A stretch of 64,000 nt of DNA from Pelagimonas sp. (GTDB lineage: Bacteria > Pseudomonadota > Alphaproteobacteria > Rhodobacterales > Rhodobacteraceae), in NCBI GenBank assembly GCA_025210345.1, contig JAOARX010000035.1:186001-250000 (forward strand), written 5' to 3'. The notes beneath the pieces are model-generated. The model was not told the DNA's origin. It saw nothing but the letters and a program-made list of their open reading frames with translations, and searched no databases. The first letter of the stretch is position 1. Each line of letters begins with the position of its first letter. Shown here one piece after another: positions 1-10,700 of the stretch. The position numbers and the translations under genes are program-made.

Positions 1-1
1 G

Positions 2-385
2 ATCAATCGCGACAAGGGCCCGCTTTTCACGCTGGAAGAGCGGGTGGCCATGATCGAATCCGAATGTGCGGCCCTGTCCCAGCAAACCGGAACCGAAATC
101 ATCGCCCATCCGTTTGAAAATCTTTTGATCGACTGTGCTCATGATGTGGGCGCCCAGGTGATCGTGCGTGGCCTGCGGGCGGTGGCGGATTTTGAGTATG
201 AATTCCAGATGGTTGGTATGAACCGTGCGCTGGATGACAGCGTCGAGACCGTATTTCTGATGGCCGAGGCACGTCATCAGGCCATCGCATCCAAGCTGGT
301 CAAGGAAATTGCCCGGTTGGGGGGGGATGTTTCCAAGTTCGTCACGCCCATGGTGAATGACGCGCTGAAAGAGCGCCTGGGCTAG
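2..385 (+). CDS. coaD: Phosphopantetheine adenylyltransferase, 3' part
   Basis: Transfers AMP from ATP to 4'-phosphopantetheine, the penultimate step of coenzyme A synthesis in the cytosol. The gene enters from outside the window: the reading frame is open from base 2 (INRDKGPLFTLEERVAM) through the internal Met at 44, so the true start lies upstream. About 127 of the usual ~160-165 residues are present. Typical late CoaD features are visible: the FENLLIDCA stretch, VIVRGLRAVADFEYEFQM (the conserved RGLR substrate-binding segment), and the C-terminal SKLVKEIARLGGDVSKFV. The N-terminal nucleotide-binding TxGH-type motif is not in the window. Identity is secure from the RGLR region; only the length is incomplete. 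Confidence 0.95.
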   Translation: MNRDKGPLFTLEERVAMIESECAALSQQTGTEIIAHPFENLLIDCAHDVGAQVIVRGLRAVADFEYEFQMVGMNRALDDSVETVFLMAEARHQAIASKLVKEIARLGGDVSKFVTPMVNDALKERLG

Positions 386-496
386 GGGGGCTGATCCCTT
401 TGGGGGCTAAGTCCGCGTTTATCTTCGAGAAACCTGCGCTAACGCCGTGTTAAGGTTAATTTTCTATGATGGGTCCATCCTTAGATGGAGGCCCTT

Positions 497-751
497 ATGG
501 AGTTACCAAGCTACGCGATACCAACCACAGGCGTGACCCGCCCGATGCAAAGCCCTGTTGCGTCGCGCTTTCGATCCGATACTCATCCACCGGTGCGCAA
601 ACCCGATTTGGGAGCGCCGACCCTGCCACCCCGCCCACCTGGGTTTGGCTATGGGCTGACCCTGGCCGCCGCGCCCTTGCAGCAGACCTTTGTCACCCAA
701 CAGGCCAGGGCGACCTATCAGGCAGCGAAAGACATTATTTCCAGTGATTAA
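497..751 (+). CDS. Small proline-rich hypothetical protein
   Basis: Not recognised. The ATG at 497 is preceded by GGAGG at 487-491 with five bases of spacing, a much better start than the in-frame ATG at 485, giving 84 residues. The middle is proline-rich (PPVRKPD, PTLPPRPPGFGYG) and is followed by a short hydrophobic/Gln-containing stretch; there is no convincing signal peptide or membrane segment. It lies between coaD and the convergent gap gene, 11 bases from the end of gap. An overlapping frame from 466 to 747 is open but lacks this ribosome binding site. It may be lineage-specific; function unknown. Confidence 0.5.
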   Translation: MELPSYAIPTTGVTRPMQSPVASRFRSDTHPPVRKPDLGAPTLPPRPPGFGYGLTLAAAPLQQTFVTQQARATYQAAKDIISSD

Positions 752-762
752 CGGGGCGGGGG

Positions 763-1764
763 TTACAGGAACCGCCCGATCGCCACGGCGGTGTCGGCCA
801 TGCGCATAGAGAACCCCCATTCGTTGTCATACCAGGTCAGGATGCGGCACAGCGTGCCCTCCATCACGCGGGTCTGGTCCGTGTGAAAGATGGAACTGTG
901 GGGGTCATGGTTGAAATCCATGCTGACAAGGGGCTTGTCCGTATAGCCCAAAACGCCCTTTAGCGGCCCGTCTGCGGCCGCGCGGATCGCGCTGTTGATC
1001 TCATCCACCGAAGTCGCGCGGGCGGTTTCGAACGTCAGATCCACACATGAGACATTTGGCGTGGGGACGCGAATGGCAACCCCGTCCAGCTTGCCAGCCA
1101 AGTCAGGCAACACCAGGCCCACGGCCTTGGCGGCCCCGGTCGAGGTGGGGATCATGCTCATCGCGGCGGCGCGCGCGCGGTAGAGGTCGCTGTGCATGGT
1201 ATCCAGCGTTGGTTGATCTCCGGTATAGCTGTGAACGGTGGTCATGAACCCTTTCACAAGGCCGAAGCGATCGTCCAGCACCTGTGCCACCGGAGCAAGG
1301 CAGTTGGTGGTGCAGGACGCGTTCGACACGATGATGTCCTGCGCGGTCAGCTCCTGGTGGTTCACCCCATATGCAATTGTTTTGTCGGCATCTTTTCCGG
1401 GCGCTGAGATCAGGACCCGCTTGGCGCCATTGTCCAGATGCGTCTGGCAGGCCTCACGCGATTTGAAGATCCCGGTGCATTCCAGCACCACATCCACATC
1501 CGACCATGGCAGGTCTGCCGGATTGCGCAGCGCCGTGACCCGCATCTTGCCCCGACCCGCATCGATCCAGTCCTCACCAGCCGTCACCTGACCGGAAAAC
1601 CGACCGTGGACGCTGTCGAATTGCAGCAAATGCGCATTGGTTTCGACCGGGGCAAGATCGTTGATGGCGACAACGTCGATATCCTGCCGACCAGATTCGA
1701 TGATCCCGCGAAGAACGTTGCGACCAATGCGTCCAAATCCGTTGATGGCGACTTTGAGGCTCAT
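763..1764 (-). CDS. gap: Glyceraldehyde-3-phosphate dehydrogenase (type I)
   Basis: Oxidises and phosphorylates glyceraldehyde 3-phosphate to 1,3-bisphosphoglycerate with NAD(P) in glycolysis/gluconeogenesis. The Rossmann start MSLKVAINGFGRIGRN, the catalytic SNASCTTNC segment (nucleophile Cys151), His178 in TVHSYTGDQ, and the C-terminal WYDNEWG are all present; 333 residues is the usual length. The start was placed at 1764 because an AGGAAAG site lies just upstream and the family begins there; an in-frame ATG 33 bases further upstream adds an atypical tail. Convergent with the small ORF ending at 751. It stands alone here rather than with pgk or tkt. Confidence 0.97.
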   Translation of the reverse strand: MSLKVAINGFGRIGRNVLRGIIESGRQDIDVVAINDLAPVETNAHLLQFDSVHGRFSGQVTAGEDWIDAGRGKMRVTALRNPADLPWSDVDVVLECTGIFKSREACQTHLDNGAKRVLISAPGKDADKTIAYGVNHQELTAQDIIVSNASCTTNCLAPVAQVLDDRFGLVKGFMTTVHSYTGDQPTLDTMHSDLYRARAAAMSMIPTSTGAAKAVGLVLPDLAGKLDGVAIRVPTPNVSCVDLTFETARATSVDEINSAIRAAADGPLKGVLGYTDKPLVSMDFNHDPHSSIFHTDQTRVMEGTLCRILTWYDNEWGFSMRMADTAVAIGRFL

Positions 1765-1937
1765 GTCGGGCTCACTTTCCTGAGGGGGAGTAACCATGAT
1801 TTGTGAGCGCTAACAAGCACTGTCCGCGCGGGGAGTCAAGGGAAATGATGGCGCTAACACAACCGTGCGCAGGCTAAGATATCCGGGGCTCTGCGCGCCT
1901 CTGGCGAGCTTAGAACAAACTTGAAAGGGAGGGGGGC

Positions 1938-2081
1938 TTAGCGCCAGAAGGCGAGGTATTCCAGCATCCAATAGAATTTGCGCGCGAGGAACAGCGCATT
2001 CGACCAACCGAACACGATCGCATCGAACACCAAGGCGGCGATGATGATGGCTCCCAGAATGATCGCAAGTCTGTTGGTCAT
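1938..2081 (-). CDS. 47-residue single-span membrane protein
   Basis: Read directly from the reverse strand. The ATG at 2081 has AGGTGGGA upstream, and 47 codons end at TAA (1938-1940). The product starts MTNRLAIILGAIIIAALVFD, a short N terminus followed by a strong hydrophobic helix (about residues 5-25), then an aromatic/basic tail (FLARKFYWMLEYLAFWR). This is the profile of a small inner-membrane protein with its C terminus near the membrane surface. It lies between dsbB (start 2673, end 2170) and gap on the same strand. No family is recognised. Support is the RBS, composition and a clear membrane topology; conservation is untested. Confidence 0.65.
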   Translation of the reverse strand: MTNRLAIILGAIIIAALVFDAIVFGWSNALFLARKFYWMLEYLAFWR

Positions 2082-2169
2082 GATGCTGTCCCACCTGTCA
2101 CTTGGCCCGATGTCTGGCCCAACGTTGGCCCAGACGCTTGGCGTGTCATGCCAGAGAAACCAGGGGTTG

Positions 2170-2673
2170 TCACGCCGGGCTCTTGTTGGCGCGCAGAACC
2201 AGCGCCCACATCAGTGCAATCCCGGCCGAGACCAGAACATTGTAGCTGGCCATGGACAGGCCGAACATTTCCCACGGGACCTCATCGCAACGCACCACGG
2301 GGGCGGACATGATCTGGTTCAACAGCTCATCCGTACTTAGCCCTTCGATGGAGTCCGACGTGCAGCTGCTGGGCCCTTGCCACCACTTGCGTTCGACCCC
2401 GGTGTGATAGATCCCGATCACCGAGCTGGACAGCGCGCCAAGCCCCGCCAGCGCAGGCAGGATCCAGCCGCGCATCAGATAGGCAAAGGGTGCAATCGCC
2501 AAAGCCGCATAATGCCCATAGCGCTGCCAATAACACAGCTTACAGGGCGGCATGTTGCCGATATACTGAAACCCCCAGGCCCCAAGGATCAGCCCCGCAG
2601 ATCCGGCCACGGCCAGTGTAAAGGCGATCTTGCGATTTTGGACCAGGTCCCAGATTTGCGTCACGATGCTCAT
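2170..2673 (-). CDS. dsbB: Disulfide bond formation protein B
   Basis: Inner-membrane quinone reductase that re-oxidises periplasmic DsbA. The 167 residues show four hydrophobic segments and two redox cysteine pairs: Cys44-Cys47 in the CKLC motif after the first span, and Cys104 and Cys129 in the second periplasmic loop (SSCTSDS and VVRCDE). The WQRYGHYAA motif following CxxC is typical of the family. The start ATG overlaps the stop of the upstream VTT-domain gene (ATGA, 2670-2673), so the two are translationally coupled. No DsbA gene is in this window. Confidence 0.95.
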   Translation of the reverse strand: MSIVTQIWDLVQNRKIAFTLAVAGSAGLILGAWGFQYIGNMPPCKLCYWQRYGHYAALAIAPFAYLMRGWILPALAGLGALSSSVIGIYHTGVERKWWQGPSSCTSDSIEGLSTDELLNQIMSAPVVRCDEVPWEMFGLSMASYNVLVSAGIALMWALVLRANKSPA

Positions 2674-3248
2674 ATGTACTTTACCAATAAAAACCCACCC
2701 AACAAAAGCGCGACAAACAGGGTAAAGACAAGCCCAAGATATCGTTCAATGAAATCACGAATGCGTGGGCCAAACGCCCGCAACAGGCCGGCCACGACGA
2801 AAAAGCGCAGCGAGCGGGCAATGATCGAGGTGATGATAAAGATCCAGATCGGCATGGCCGTCCAGCCCGACATGATGGTAATGACTTTGTAGGGGAAGGG
2901 GGTCACACCTGCGATCAGGATCGCCCAGAACCCGACGCCGTTGAACCTGTCGTTGAATTCCGCCATCGAATCCGCCTTGCCAAGGCTCTCAAGGATGGGT
3001 TGGCCCAGGCTTTCGTAAAAGAAATAGCCAATCCCATAGCCCAGCATGCCGCCCAATACCGATGATACCGTCGCCACCCCGGCAATCAGCCAGGCCCGAT
3101 GCGGCGTTGCCAGGATCAAGGGAATCATCAGCACATCCGGCGGGATCGGAAAGACCGAACTTTCCACAAAAGACACCAGCGCCAACACCCATAGCGCATA
3201 GGGCGATTGGGCCTGAGCCAGCGTCCAATCATACAAACGTCGCAGCAT
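2670..3248 (-). CDS. YqaA-like VTT/DedA-related membrane protein
   Basis: Integral membrane protein of the DedA/SNARE-associated (VTT) superfamily, YqaA-like branch. The start MLRRLYDWTLAQAQ at 3248 follows GGAGG by a few bases; a longer reading to 3350 adds an unlikely Cys/Pro-rich tail. The 192 residues contain several hydrophobic helices, the early FVESSVFPIPPDVLMIP motif and the GVTPFPYKVITIMSG re-entrant motif characteristic of the family. Such proteins are implicated in lipid flipping and envelope homeostasis, but the substrate of this branch is not known. It is coupled by a 4-base overlap to dsbB, linking it to periplasmic redox functions at least at the expression level. Confidence 0.85.
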   Translation of the reverse strand: MLRRLYDWTLAQAQSPYALWVLALVSFVESSVFPIPPDVLMIPLILATPHRAWLIAGVATVSSVLGGMLGYGIGYFFYESLGQPILESLGKADSMAEFNDRFNGVGFWAILIAGVTPFPYKVITIMSGWTAMPIWIFIITSIIARSLRFFVVAGLLRAFGPRIRDFIERYLGLVFTLFVALLLGGFLLVKYI

Positions 3249-3406
3249 GGGGCCTCCGTCTGGGCAATACATCCGTAAAGTCCCTTTGCTCAAACCACGC
3301 GGGGCAGGCCCGGTCAAGCAATCCGCAGGTTTCTTGCAAGGTTGTGACATTCCTTGCCGAATGCCTCTTTACCTCGTCCGAACAGACCGCTAGAGAGACC
3401 AGCGTA

Positions 3407-3492
3407 GCCCAAGTGGCGGAATGGTAGACGCAGGGGATTCAAAATCCCCCGCCCTAGCGGGCGTGCCGGTTCGAGTCCGGCCTTGGGTACCA
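3407..3492 (+). tRNA. tRNA-Leu (CAA anticodon)
   Basis: Cloverleaf read by eye. The acceptor strand GCCCAAG at 3407 pairs with CTTGGGT at 3482-3488 (one G-U). The anticodon stem GGGGA/TCCCC encloses the loop TTCAAAA, giving anticodon CAA. A long variable arm (CGCCCTAGCGGGCG) is typical of class II tRNA-Leu, and the T arm CCGGTTCGAGTCCGG is standard. CCA is encoded at 3490-3492. It decodes UUG. The gene stands alone between the VTT gene and a terminator. Confidence 0.96.
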
Positions 3493-3516
3493 TGGGCTGC
3501 AATTAGATGCATGATG

Positions 3517-3558
3517 AAAGCGCAATCTCCATTATTCTTGGGGGTTGCGCTTTGTCTT
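3517..3558 (+). terminator. Intrinsic terminator of tRNA-Leu
   Basis: The inverted repeat AAAGCGCAA (3517-3525) and TTGCGCTTT (3545-3553) is followed by GTCTTTGTG. Perfect 9-bp arms with a 19-base loop, 25 bases downstream of the tRNA. Confidence 0.7.
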
Positions 3559-3696
3559 TGTGATGAAATGCGTTGATTTCTCGTGTTTTATGACCCGTGG
3601 ATGGCGTTTGCCCCTACGAATCCAAAGGCGAAATTCCACTCGGAATCACCGCTGCCCTGCTTGCAAACGATATCGGTTAAGAAGGCGCGTGCCGGA

Positions 3697-3879
3697 TCAC
3701 GCCAGCATATGAACACCAAGCCGTGCAAGACCCGCCATCACCAACAGGCAGACCATCATGAGGGCGCCGGCATGCCGCTCTTGCAAGGACAATGTCTCAC
3801 CGGAATGAAACGCAGCCAGAACGGTCACGCCAAAGGCGGCATAGCTCAGGGCAGCAAATCCATATAGCAGCGTGATCAC
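3697..3879 (-). CDS. 60-residue two-span membrane protein
   Basis: Not recognised. GTG start at 3879 preceded by GAGGT with four bases of spacing. The product has two hydrophobic helices (about residues 2-24 and 38-58) joined by a charged loop (HSGETLSLQERHAG), so it is predicted to sit in the inner membrane as a hairpin. The composition is coherent for a small membrane protein. It faces the tRNA-Leu gene and is followed upstream by the long AT-richer region before the giant adhesin. There is no operon partner. Confidence 0.55.
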   Translation of the reverse strand: MITLLYGFAALSYAAFGVTVLAAFHSGETLSLQERHAGALMMVCLLVMAGLARLGVHMLA

Positions 3880-4743
3880 AGAGACCTCATTTCGTTGGTT
3901 TTGTCGGTGTCGTCAGGTGTCTACCAAAGGTTAAGAAACGAATCTTACCAAAACCTTTACATTCGAAAACTAACCGAACGGATAGGGTGGGCACTTCTCT
4001 TACATTCGCAACCTGACCGTATGACCGGGCGAGGCGACGCATTTTCGGCAGTTTTGGAGGGCAGTGTTAACGAAACCCCAAGATCGCTACGAATCGCATC
4101 AAATTTGCCAGATGCGATCATGGCCATGTTCAATGGCGTAGGCTTTCCCGGATTGTTTCCATTTTGCGCGACAAAGCGAATTCCCTCGCCACAATTGCGC
4201 CATAGGTTAACGTCGGGTGCCTTGGGGGGCGTGTATGTTTCCAAATTCGAAACGGTGTCGTCGATTAATTCACAAAATGCCGCGAAACCGTAGAAATAGC
4301 CGGAGTATTGACAGTTTCGGGTTGCAAACTGTTTCTAATGAGCAGCCTTAAATTGCGAAAATATCTTAATTCCCCAACTGGGAAATTTGTCCAAATTTAG
4401 GTTTCGGAGACTTTCACCCCTGCTTTCCCCCCGTTTTCTCTTTTGTGAAGGGCCGCTTTCGAGGTAAGAAAGAAGCAAGCCCAACTGGGGGGTGAAGACT
4501 GCTGGCCACGGGGGCGGCCGCGACTGACTTGCATCTGGATGGATGCGATGGACCGCGAGGGCGTAAACCGCCCGTGCCGCTGAGCAAACTTCGTCTACGA
4601 TAATACGTGGGCAGAGGCAGTGCGTTCTTTCGCTTTTTTCAGGCAACTAAGTCGCTCGAGGTAATGAGCATTGTCGGCAATGCCGACGTTACGGGCATTT
4701 GGGGGTGTGCGCACCCCGACATAAGGTTGGAAGAGGTTGCGAA
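3880..4743. other. 864-bp leader/intergenic region before the giant adhesin
   Basis: AT-richer than the flanks. Open frames at 3895-4293 (+), 3957-4244 (-) and 4335-4646 (-) have no recognisable product and no good start signals, and I do not call them. A TTGACA hexamer at 4308-4313 could be a -35 box, but the best -10 match is poor. Close to the adhesin start are two inverted repeats: GTCGGCAATGCCGAC at 4673-4687 and GGGGTGTGCGCACCCC at 4702-4717, the latter ending 26 bases before the ATG. A long, structured 5' leader is plausible but unproven. Confidence 0.5.
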
Positions 4744-7700
4744 ATGGCTGATTTGACACTGGATTGGGGCCTTGTTGGGGCCTACGGCAGCGTTCTCGCG
4801 GATGGTGATGGCGCCACGAGCACATCGATTGAAACGGGCGGTGTTGCCGTGGATGTTGCGTTTGACGCGCTACAGCCACAGTCGGGTGCCTTTACGTTCA
4901 ACGCGCCGGGCTATGTGGCTGATGGCGAAACCTTTGACGCGCGCTCGCACCTCAAACTTTCGGGTAACAATCCCGGAGATACCTCGAACACGGAATTCAC
5001 CTTTCGCTCGACCGATGATGATTTCGGTGACGAAGTCCAGGACGTCAGCTTTCGCCTGAATGACATCGACAGCGGTGCGGCTGGCGACTTTGGCGACGGC
5101 GCGGGCAGTGGTTATCAGGACATCTTGTCGATCACAGCCTTTGATGCCGACGGCAACCCGGTCACCGTGACCATCACGCCTTCGGGTGATCTGAGCGCGG
5201 CGATCGACAGCAACCCGGAAGATCCCAACGGCTCGGCGCTGGTGGAAATTGCCGGTCCGGTTTCGCGCATTGTCATCGAATATGAAAACAGTGGTGACGG
5301 CTATCAGGGCGTCATGATTTCTGACGTCGAGTTTTCGACCACCCCGGCTGTCCCCGGAGAAGATCCGGTTGCCGTTGACGACACCGACACCACGCCCGAA
5401 GACACCGCCGTGATCATCGACGTCCTGGACAACGACAGTGATCCCGATGGCGATCCGCTGACCGTGACCACGGCCACTGTTGACGAAGGCACCGTGTCCA
5501 TCAACCCGGACGGTACGCTGACATACACGCCCCCGGCGGGCTATACCGGTCCGGCGCTGATCACCTATACGGTCGAAGATCCCGATGGGAATACCGACAC
5601 CGCAGTTGTGACCCTGTCCGTCACCCCGGACACGGACAACGAAGATCCGGTTGCGGTGGACGATTCCGCTACCACGCCCGAAGGCGATCCGATTGTCCTG
5701 ACCCCCTTGGCCAATGACAGCGATCCCGATGGCGATCCTCTGACCATCGATTCCATCGGCACGCCTTCGGCTGGTTCGGCTGCGCTGAACCCCGATGGCA
5801 CCGTGACCTATACCCCGGATGCGGGGTTCGTGGGCACCGCGACCATTCCCTATACCATCGTGGATGGGAATGGCGGGTCGGACACCGGCTTGATCTCCGT
5901 GACGGTCACCGACGATCGCCTGCCGCCCGAAGCCATCGATGACATCGACAGCACCGCGACCTCGACACCTGTCACCATCGATGTGCAAGGCAACGACAGC
6001 GATCCGGACGGCACCGTGCTGTCCACCGTGTCTGCCACCGATCCGGCCAACGGCACCGCAGCGGTGAACCCGGATGGCTCGATCACCTATACCCCTGACG
6101 CGGGCTTTACCGGCACGGATACCTTTGATTATGTGATCCGGGATGCGCAGGGCCTTGAGGACACGGGCACCGTGACCGTCACCGTGACCGACAACGCGCC
6201 TCCCATCGCTGTCACAGACAACCGCACCACGGCCGAAGACAACCCGGTGACCCTCGATCCGACCGCGAACGACACCGACCCAGAGGATGATCCTCTCAGT
6301 GTGACGTCGGTCGGCACACCGCTGAACGGCACCGCGGTTCTGAACCCCGACGGCACCGTGACCTATACGCCGGACACCGGCTTTATCGGTCAGGATACGA
6401 TCCCCTATATCGTTAACGACGGGAACGGCAACGATGACACCGGAGAGATTGTCATCACCGTTGGTGCCAACCAGCCGCCGGTCGCGCTGGACAATTTGGA
6501 AAATACCCAAGAGGGCACTCCGGTTGGCATTCGCGTGCTGCGCAATGACACCGACCCTGACGGTGATGATCTGACCGTTGTGACCGCCACAGATCCCACC
6601 AATGGCGACATCGTGATCGAGGCCGACGGCCGCATCACCTATACGCCGGATGCGGGCTTTACCGGTGTGGACACCTTTGACTACACTATCGAGGACGAAA
6701 ATGGCGCGCAGGATACCGCGACCGTGACCGTCACCGTACAGGGCCCCGGTGCGCCGGATGCGGATTTCGACGTGGCGGCCACCGACGAAGACACCGCCGT
6801 GCGCATCTATGTTCTGGGCAATGACACCGAGCCGGATGGCGATCCGCTGACCATCGTGGACACCACCGATCCCTCGAACGGGACCGCGACGATCAACCCG
6901 GCGGATGGCACCATCACCTATACACCCGATCCGGGTTTCTCGGGGGTGGATACCTTTACCTATACGATCACCGATCCCGATGGGAACCAGGACAGCGCGC
7001 TGGTCACTGTGACCGTTGCCGGTGACGACAATACCGCACCCGATGCGGTTGACGACGCCGACACCACCGACGAAGGCACTCCGGTTGTTCTGGACCTGAT
7101 CGGCAATGACACTGATCCGGAAGGCGATCCGCTGATCATCACCTCGTTGACTGATCCGTCCAACGGTACTGCGGTTGTCAACCCCGATGGGACCGTGACC
7201 TACACGCCGCGTCCGGGCTTTACCGGTGAAGACAGCTTTGACTATACCATCTCGGATGGCAATGGCGGCACCGACACCGCGACCGCCACCATCACCATCG
7301 AAGATGGCGATAATTCGGCGCCGGATGCGGTTGATGATCTCCGCGCCACGGATTTCGACACGCCGATCACCTTGGATCCGCGCGGCAACGACAGCGATCC
7401 CGAAAGCGATCCGTTGAGCGTGACCTCGGTCACCGATCCGGCCAACGGCACGGCCGCCATCAACCCCGATGGCACCGTGACCTATACGCCGGATGCGGGC
7501 TTTAGCGGCACGGACACCTTCGATTACACCATCGACGACGGCAATGGCGGCACCGATACGGCCACCGTGACCGTCACCGTGGCGCCCGAAGACAACACCG
7601 CGCCCGATGCTGTGGATGACGTGCGCGTCACCGATCCGAACACACCGATCGTGATCGACACCACCGCGAACGACAGTGATCCCGAAAGCGATCCGCTGGA

Positions 7701-10700
7701 GATCACCGACATCACCACTCCGACCAACGGCACCGCGGTGCTGAACGCGGATGGCACGGTGACTTATGTTCCCAACCCGGGTTTCGAAGGCACGGATACC
7801 TTTGAATACACCATCACGGATGGCAATGGCGGCACCGACACCGCGACCGTGACCATCACCGTGGGTGATGATGCGAATAGCGCGCCCGATGCGGTTGATG
7901 ATGTGCGCACCACCGATGTGGACACGCCGGTTACGCTGGACCCGCGCGGCAACGACAGCGATCCCGAAAGCGATCCGCTGAGCGTGACTTCGGTCACCGA
8001 TCCGGCCAACGGCACAGCCGCCATCAACCCAGATGGCACCGTGACCTATACCCCGGATGCGTCGTTCACCGGCACCGATACGTTTGAGTACACCATTTCG
8101 GACGGCAATGGCGGCACCGACACCGCCACTGTGACTATCACCGTCGAAGACGATGCGAACAGCGATCCCGATGCGGTTGATGATGCGCGCACCACGGATT
8201 TCGAAACTCCGGTTACGCTTGATCCGCGGGGCAATGACAGCGATCCCGAAAGCGATCCGCTGACCGTCACCTCGGTCACTGATCCGGCGAATGGCACGGC
8301 CACCATCAACCCCGATGGCACCGTGACCTACACCCCGGACGCGACCTTTAGCGGCACCGATACCTTCGATTACACCATCGACGACGGCAATGGCGGCACC
8401 GACACCGCGACCGTGACCATCACCGTCGAGCCCGAAGACAACAGCGATCCCGATGCGGTTGATGATGTGCGCACCACTGACGTGGACACGCCGGTCACGC
8501 TGGACCCGCGCGGCAACGACAGCGATCCCGAAAGCGATCCGCTGAGCGTGACTTCGGTCACCGATCCGGCCAACGGTTCGGCCACAATCAACCCAGATGG
8601 CACCGTCACCTATACCCCGGACGCGTCGTTCACCGGCACCGACACGTTTGAGTACACCATTTCGGACGGCAATGGCGGTACGGACACGGCCACTGTGACC
8701 ATCACCGTCGAAGACGATGCGGTTTCGGATCCGATCGCCGTGGATGACGCCCGCAGCACCGATGAGGGCACGCCGGTAACGCTTGATCCGCGCGGCAATG
8801 ACAGCGATCCCGAAAGCGATCCGCTGACCGTCACCTCGGTCACCACGCCGATCAACGGCACAGCGGTTATCAACCCCGATGGCACCGTGACCTACACGCC
8901 CACGCCGGGCTTTGCGGGGACGGATACCTTTGATTACACCATCAACGATGGCAATGGCGGCACCGATACGGCGACCGTGACCATCACCGTGGGCGACGAC
9001 GACAATGACGCGCCTGTGGCTGTCGACGATGCCGTCACCACCGAGCCGGGCGACCCGGTTACGCTGGACCCGCGCGGCAACGACAGCGATCCCGATGGCG
9101 ATCCGCTGACGGTGACCAGTGTTGGTACGCCGACCAATGGCACCGCGGTGATCAACCCCGATGGGACCGTGACCTATACGCCCAACCCGGGCTTTACCGG
9201 CACGGATACCATTCCCTACACCATTGATGATGGGAACGGTGGAACCGATGATGGTGTGATCACCGTCACCGTGGCAGAAGATCCGACCGGCCCGGGCCGC
9301 ATCGACACCGATGTGATCCCGGTGGCGCCTGGGCTTCAGCCGCTGGATCCGCTCAATGGTCTGGACGAAGACCCCGATCCGCTGGACGATCTGGACGATG
9401 TGGATGGCACCGCCGGCGCGGATACCATCTCGACCGGTGACGACGCCGACACCATTGATGGTGGCGCAGGGGACGACGTGATCAACCCCGGTGTGGACGA
9501 TGACCTTGTCACCGGCGGCGCGGGGAACGACTCGATCAATGACGTTCAGGGCGCGGACACCATCGACGGTGGCGCGGGCAATGATACGATCATCGCAGGT
9601 GTTGATACCTTCTCGGATTACGCCGGTGACGATGCGAGCTTCCCGTTCCTGGGCTTTGACAGCGATCCCAACACCGATGATGGCCGCGACAGCATTCTGG
9701 GTGGTACAGGCGACGACCTGATCATGACCGGTGACGACGCGGATACCATCGACGGTGGTGACGATGACGACACCATTGATGCGGGCATCGACGATGACCT
9801 TGTGTCCGGTGGAGCGGGGGACGATTCGATCACGGCGGGCCATGGCTCGGACACGGTCGATGGCGGCACCGGTGACGACTATATCGACACCACCAACTTT
9901 GGCTCGGCCACCGAAGACGATCTGACCGATCCGCAAACCGAAAACGACCGTGACAGCGTGCTGGGCGGTGACGGTGCGGATACGATCCTGACCGGCGACG
10001 ATGACGACACCATTGATGGCGGCATGGGCGACGATGTGATCGACGCGGGCATCGACGACGACAGCGTGGATGGCGGCGACGGCGCAGACACCCTGCGCGG
10101 TGGATCAGGTGACGACACGCTGAATGGTGGCGCGGGGATCGACAGCATCCATGGTGGTGCCGACGCAGATACCATCGTGATCAGCGCCCCCGAAGAAGGC
10201 ATCGACGATGTGGTCGACGGTGGCTTTGAAGGGGACGACAACGATACGCTTGACCTGACCGGTGTGGGCGATCGCGGAGAGGACTGGCAGCTGGTCGACA
10301 CCCGGACCGACAGCGACGGCAACGGTCTGGACGGCACGGTTCAGTTCTTCGATGACGCGGGCAATGTCACCGGCACGATGGATTTCTTCAACATTGAAAC
10401 CATCGTCCCGTGCTTTACCCCCGGCACCCTGATCGCAACCCCGCAGGGCGAGCGGTTGGTCGAGGACCTGCAAGAGGGGGATCGTGTGATCACCCGTGAC
10501 AACGGCATCCAGGAAATCAAATGGGTGGGTCGCAAGGATCTGACCGGCTTTGAGCTGGCGCGCAAGCCGCAGCTCTATCCGGTGCTGATCCAGAAGGGCG
10601 CGCTTGGCAATGGTCTGCCTGAGCATGACACGCTTGTCTCACCCAACCACCGCGTTCTGGTGGCCAATGACAAGACCGCGCTTTACTTTGAAGAGCGCGA

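Noticed and set aside
3895-4293. Open frame of 132 codons in the adhesin leader
   Set aside because: No ribosome binding site, irregular composition and an opposing open frame over the same bases; nothing recognisable in the product.
4335-4646. 103-codon minus-strand frame before the adhesin
   Set aside because: No start signal and a low-complexity Pro/Arg-rich product; overlaps presumed leader sequence.
4870-9936. 1688-residue open frame antisense to the adhesin repeats
   Set aside because: It is a mirror of the repetitive, Asp/Gly/Thr-rich coding sequence, whose codon pattern excludes stops in that frame; its translation is low-complexity Ile/Val/Gly/Arg repeats with no start signal.
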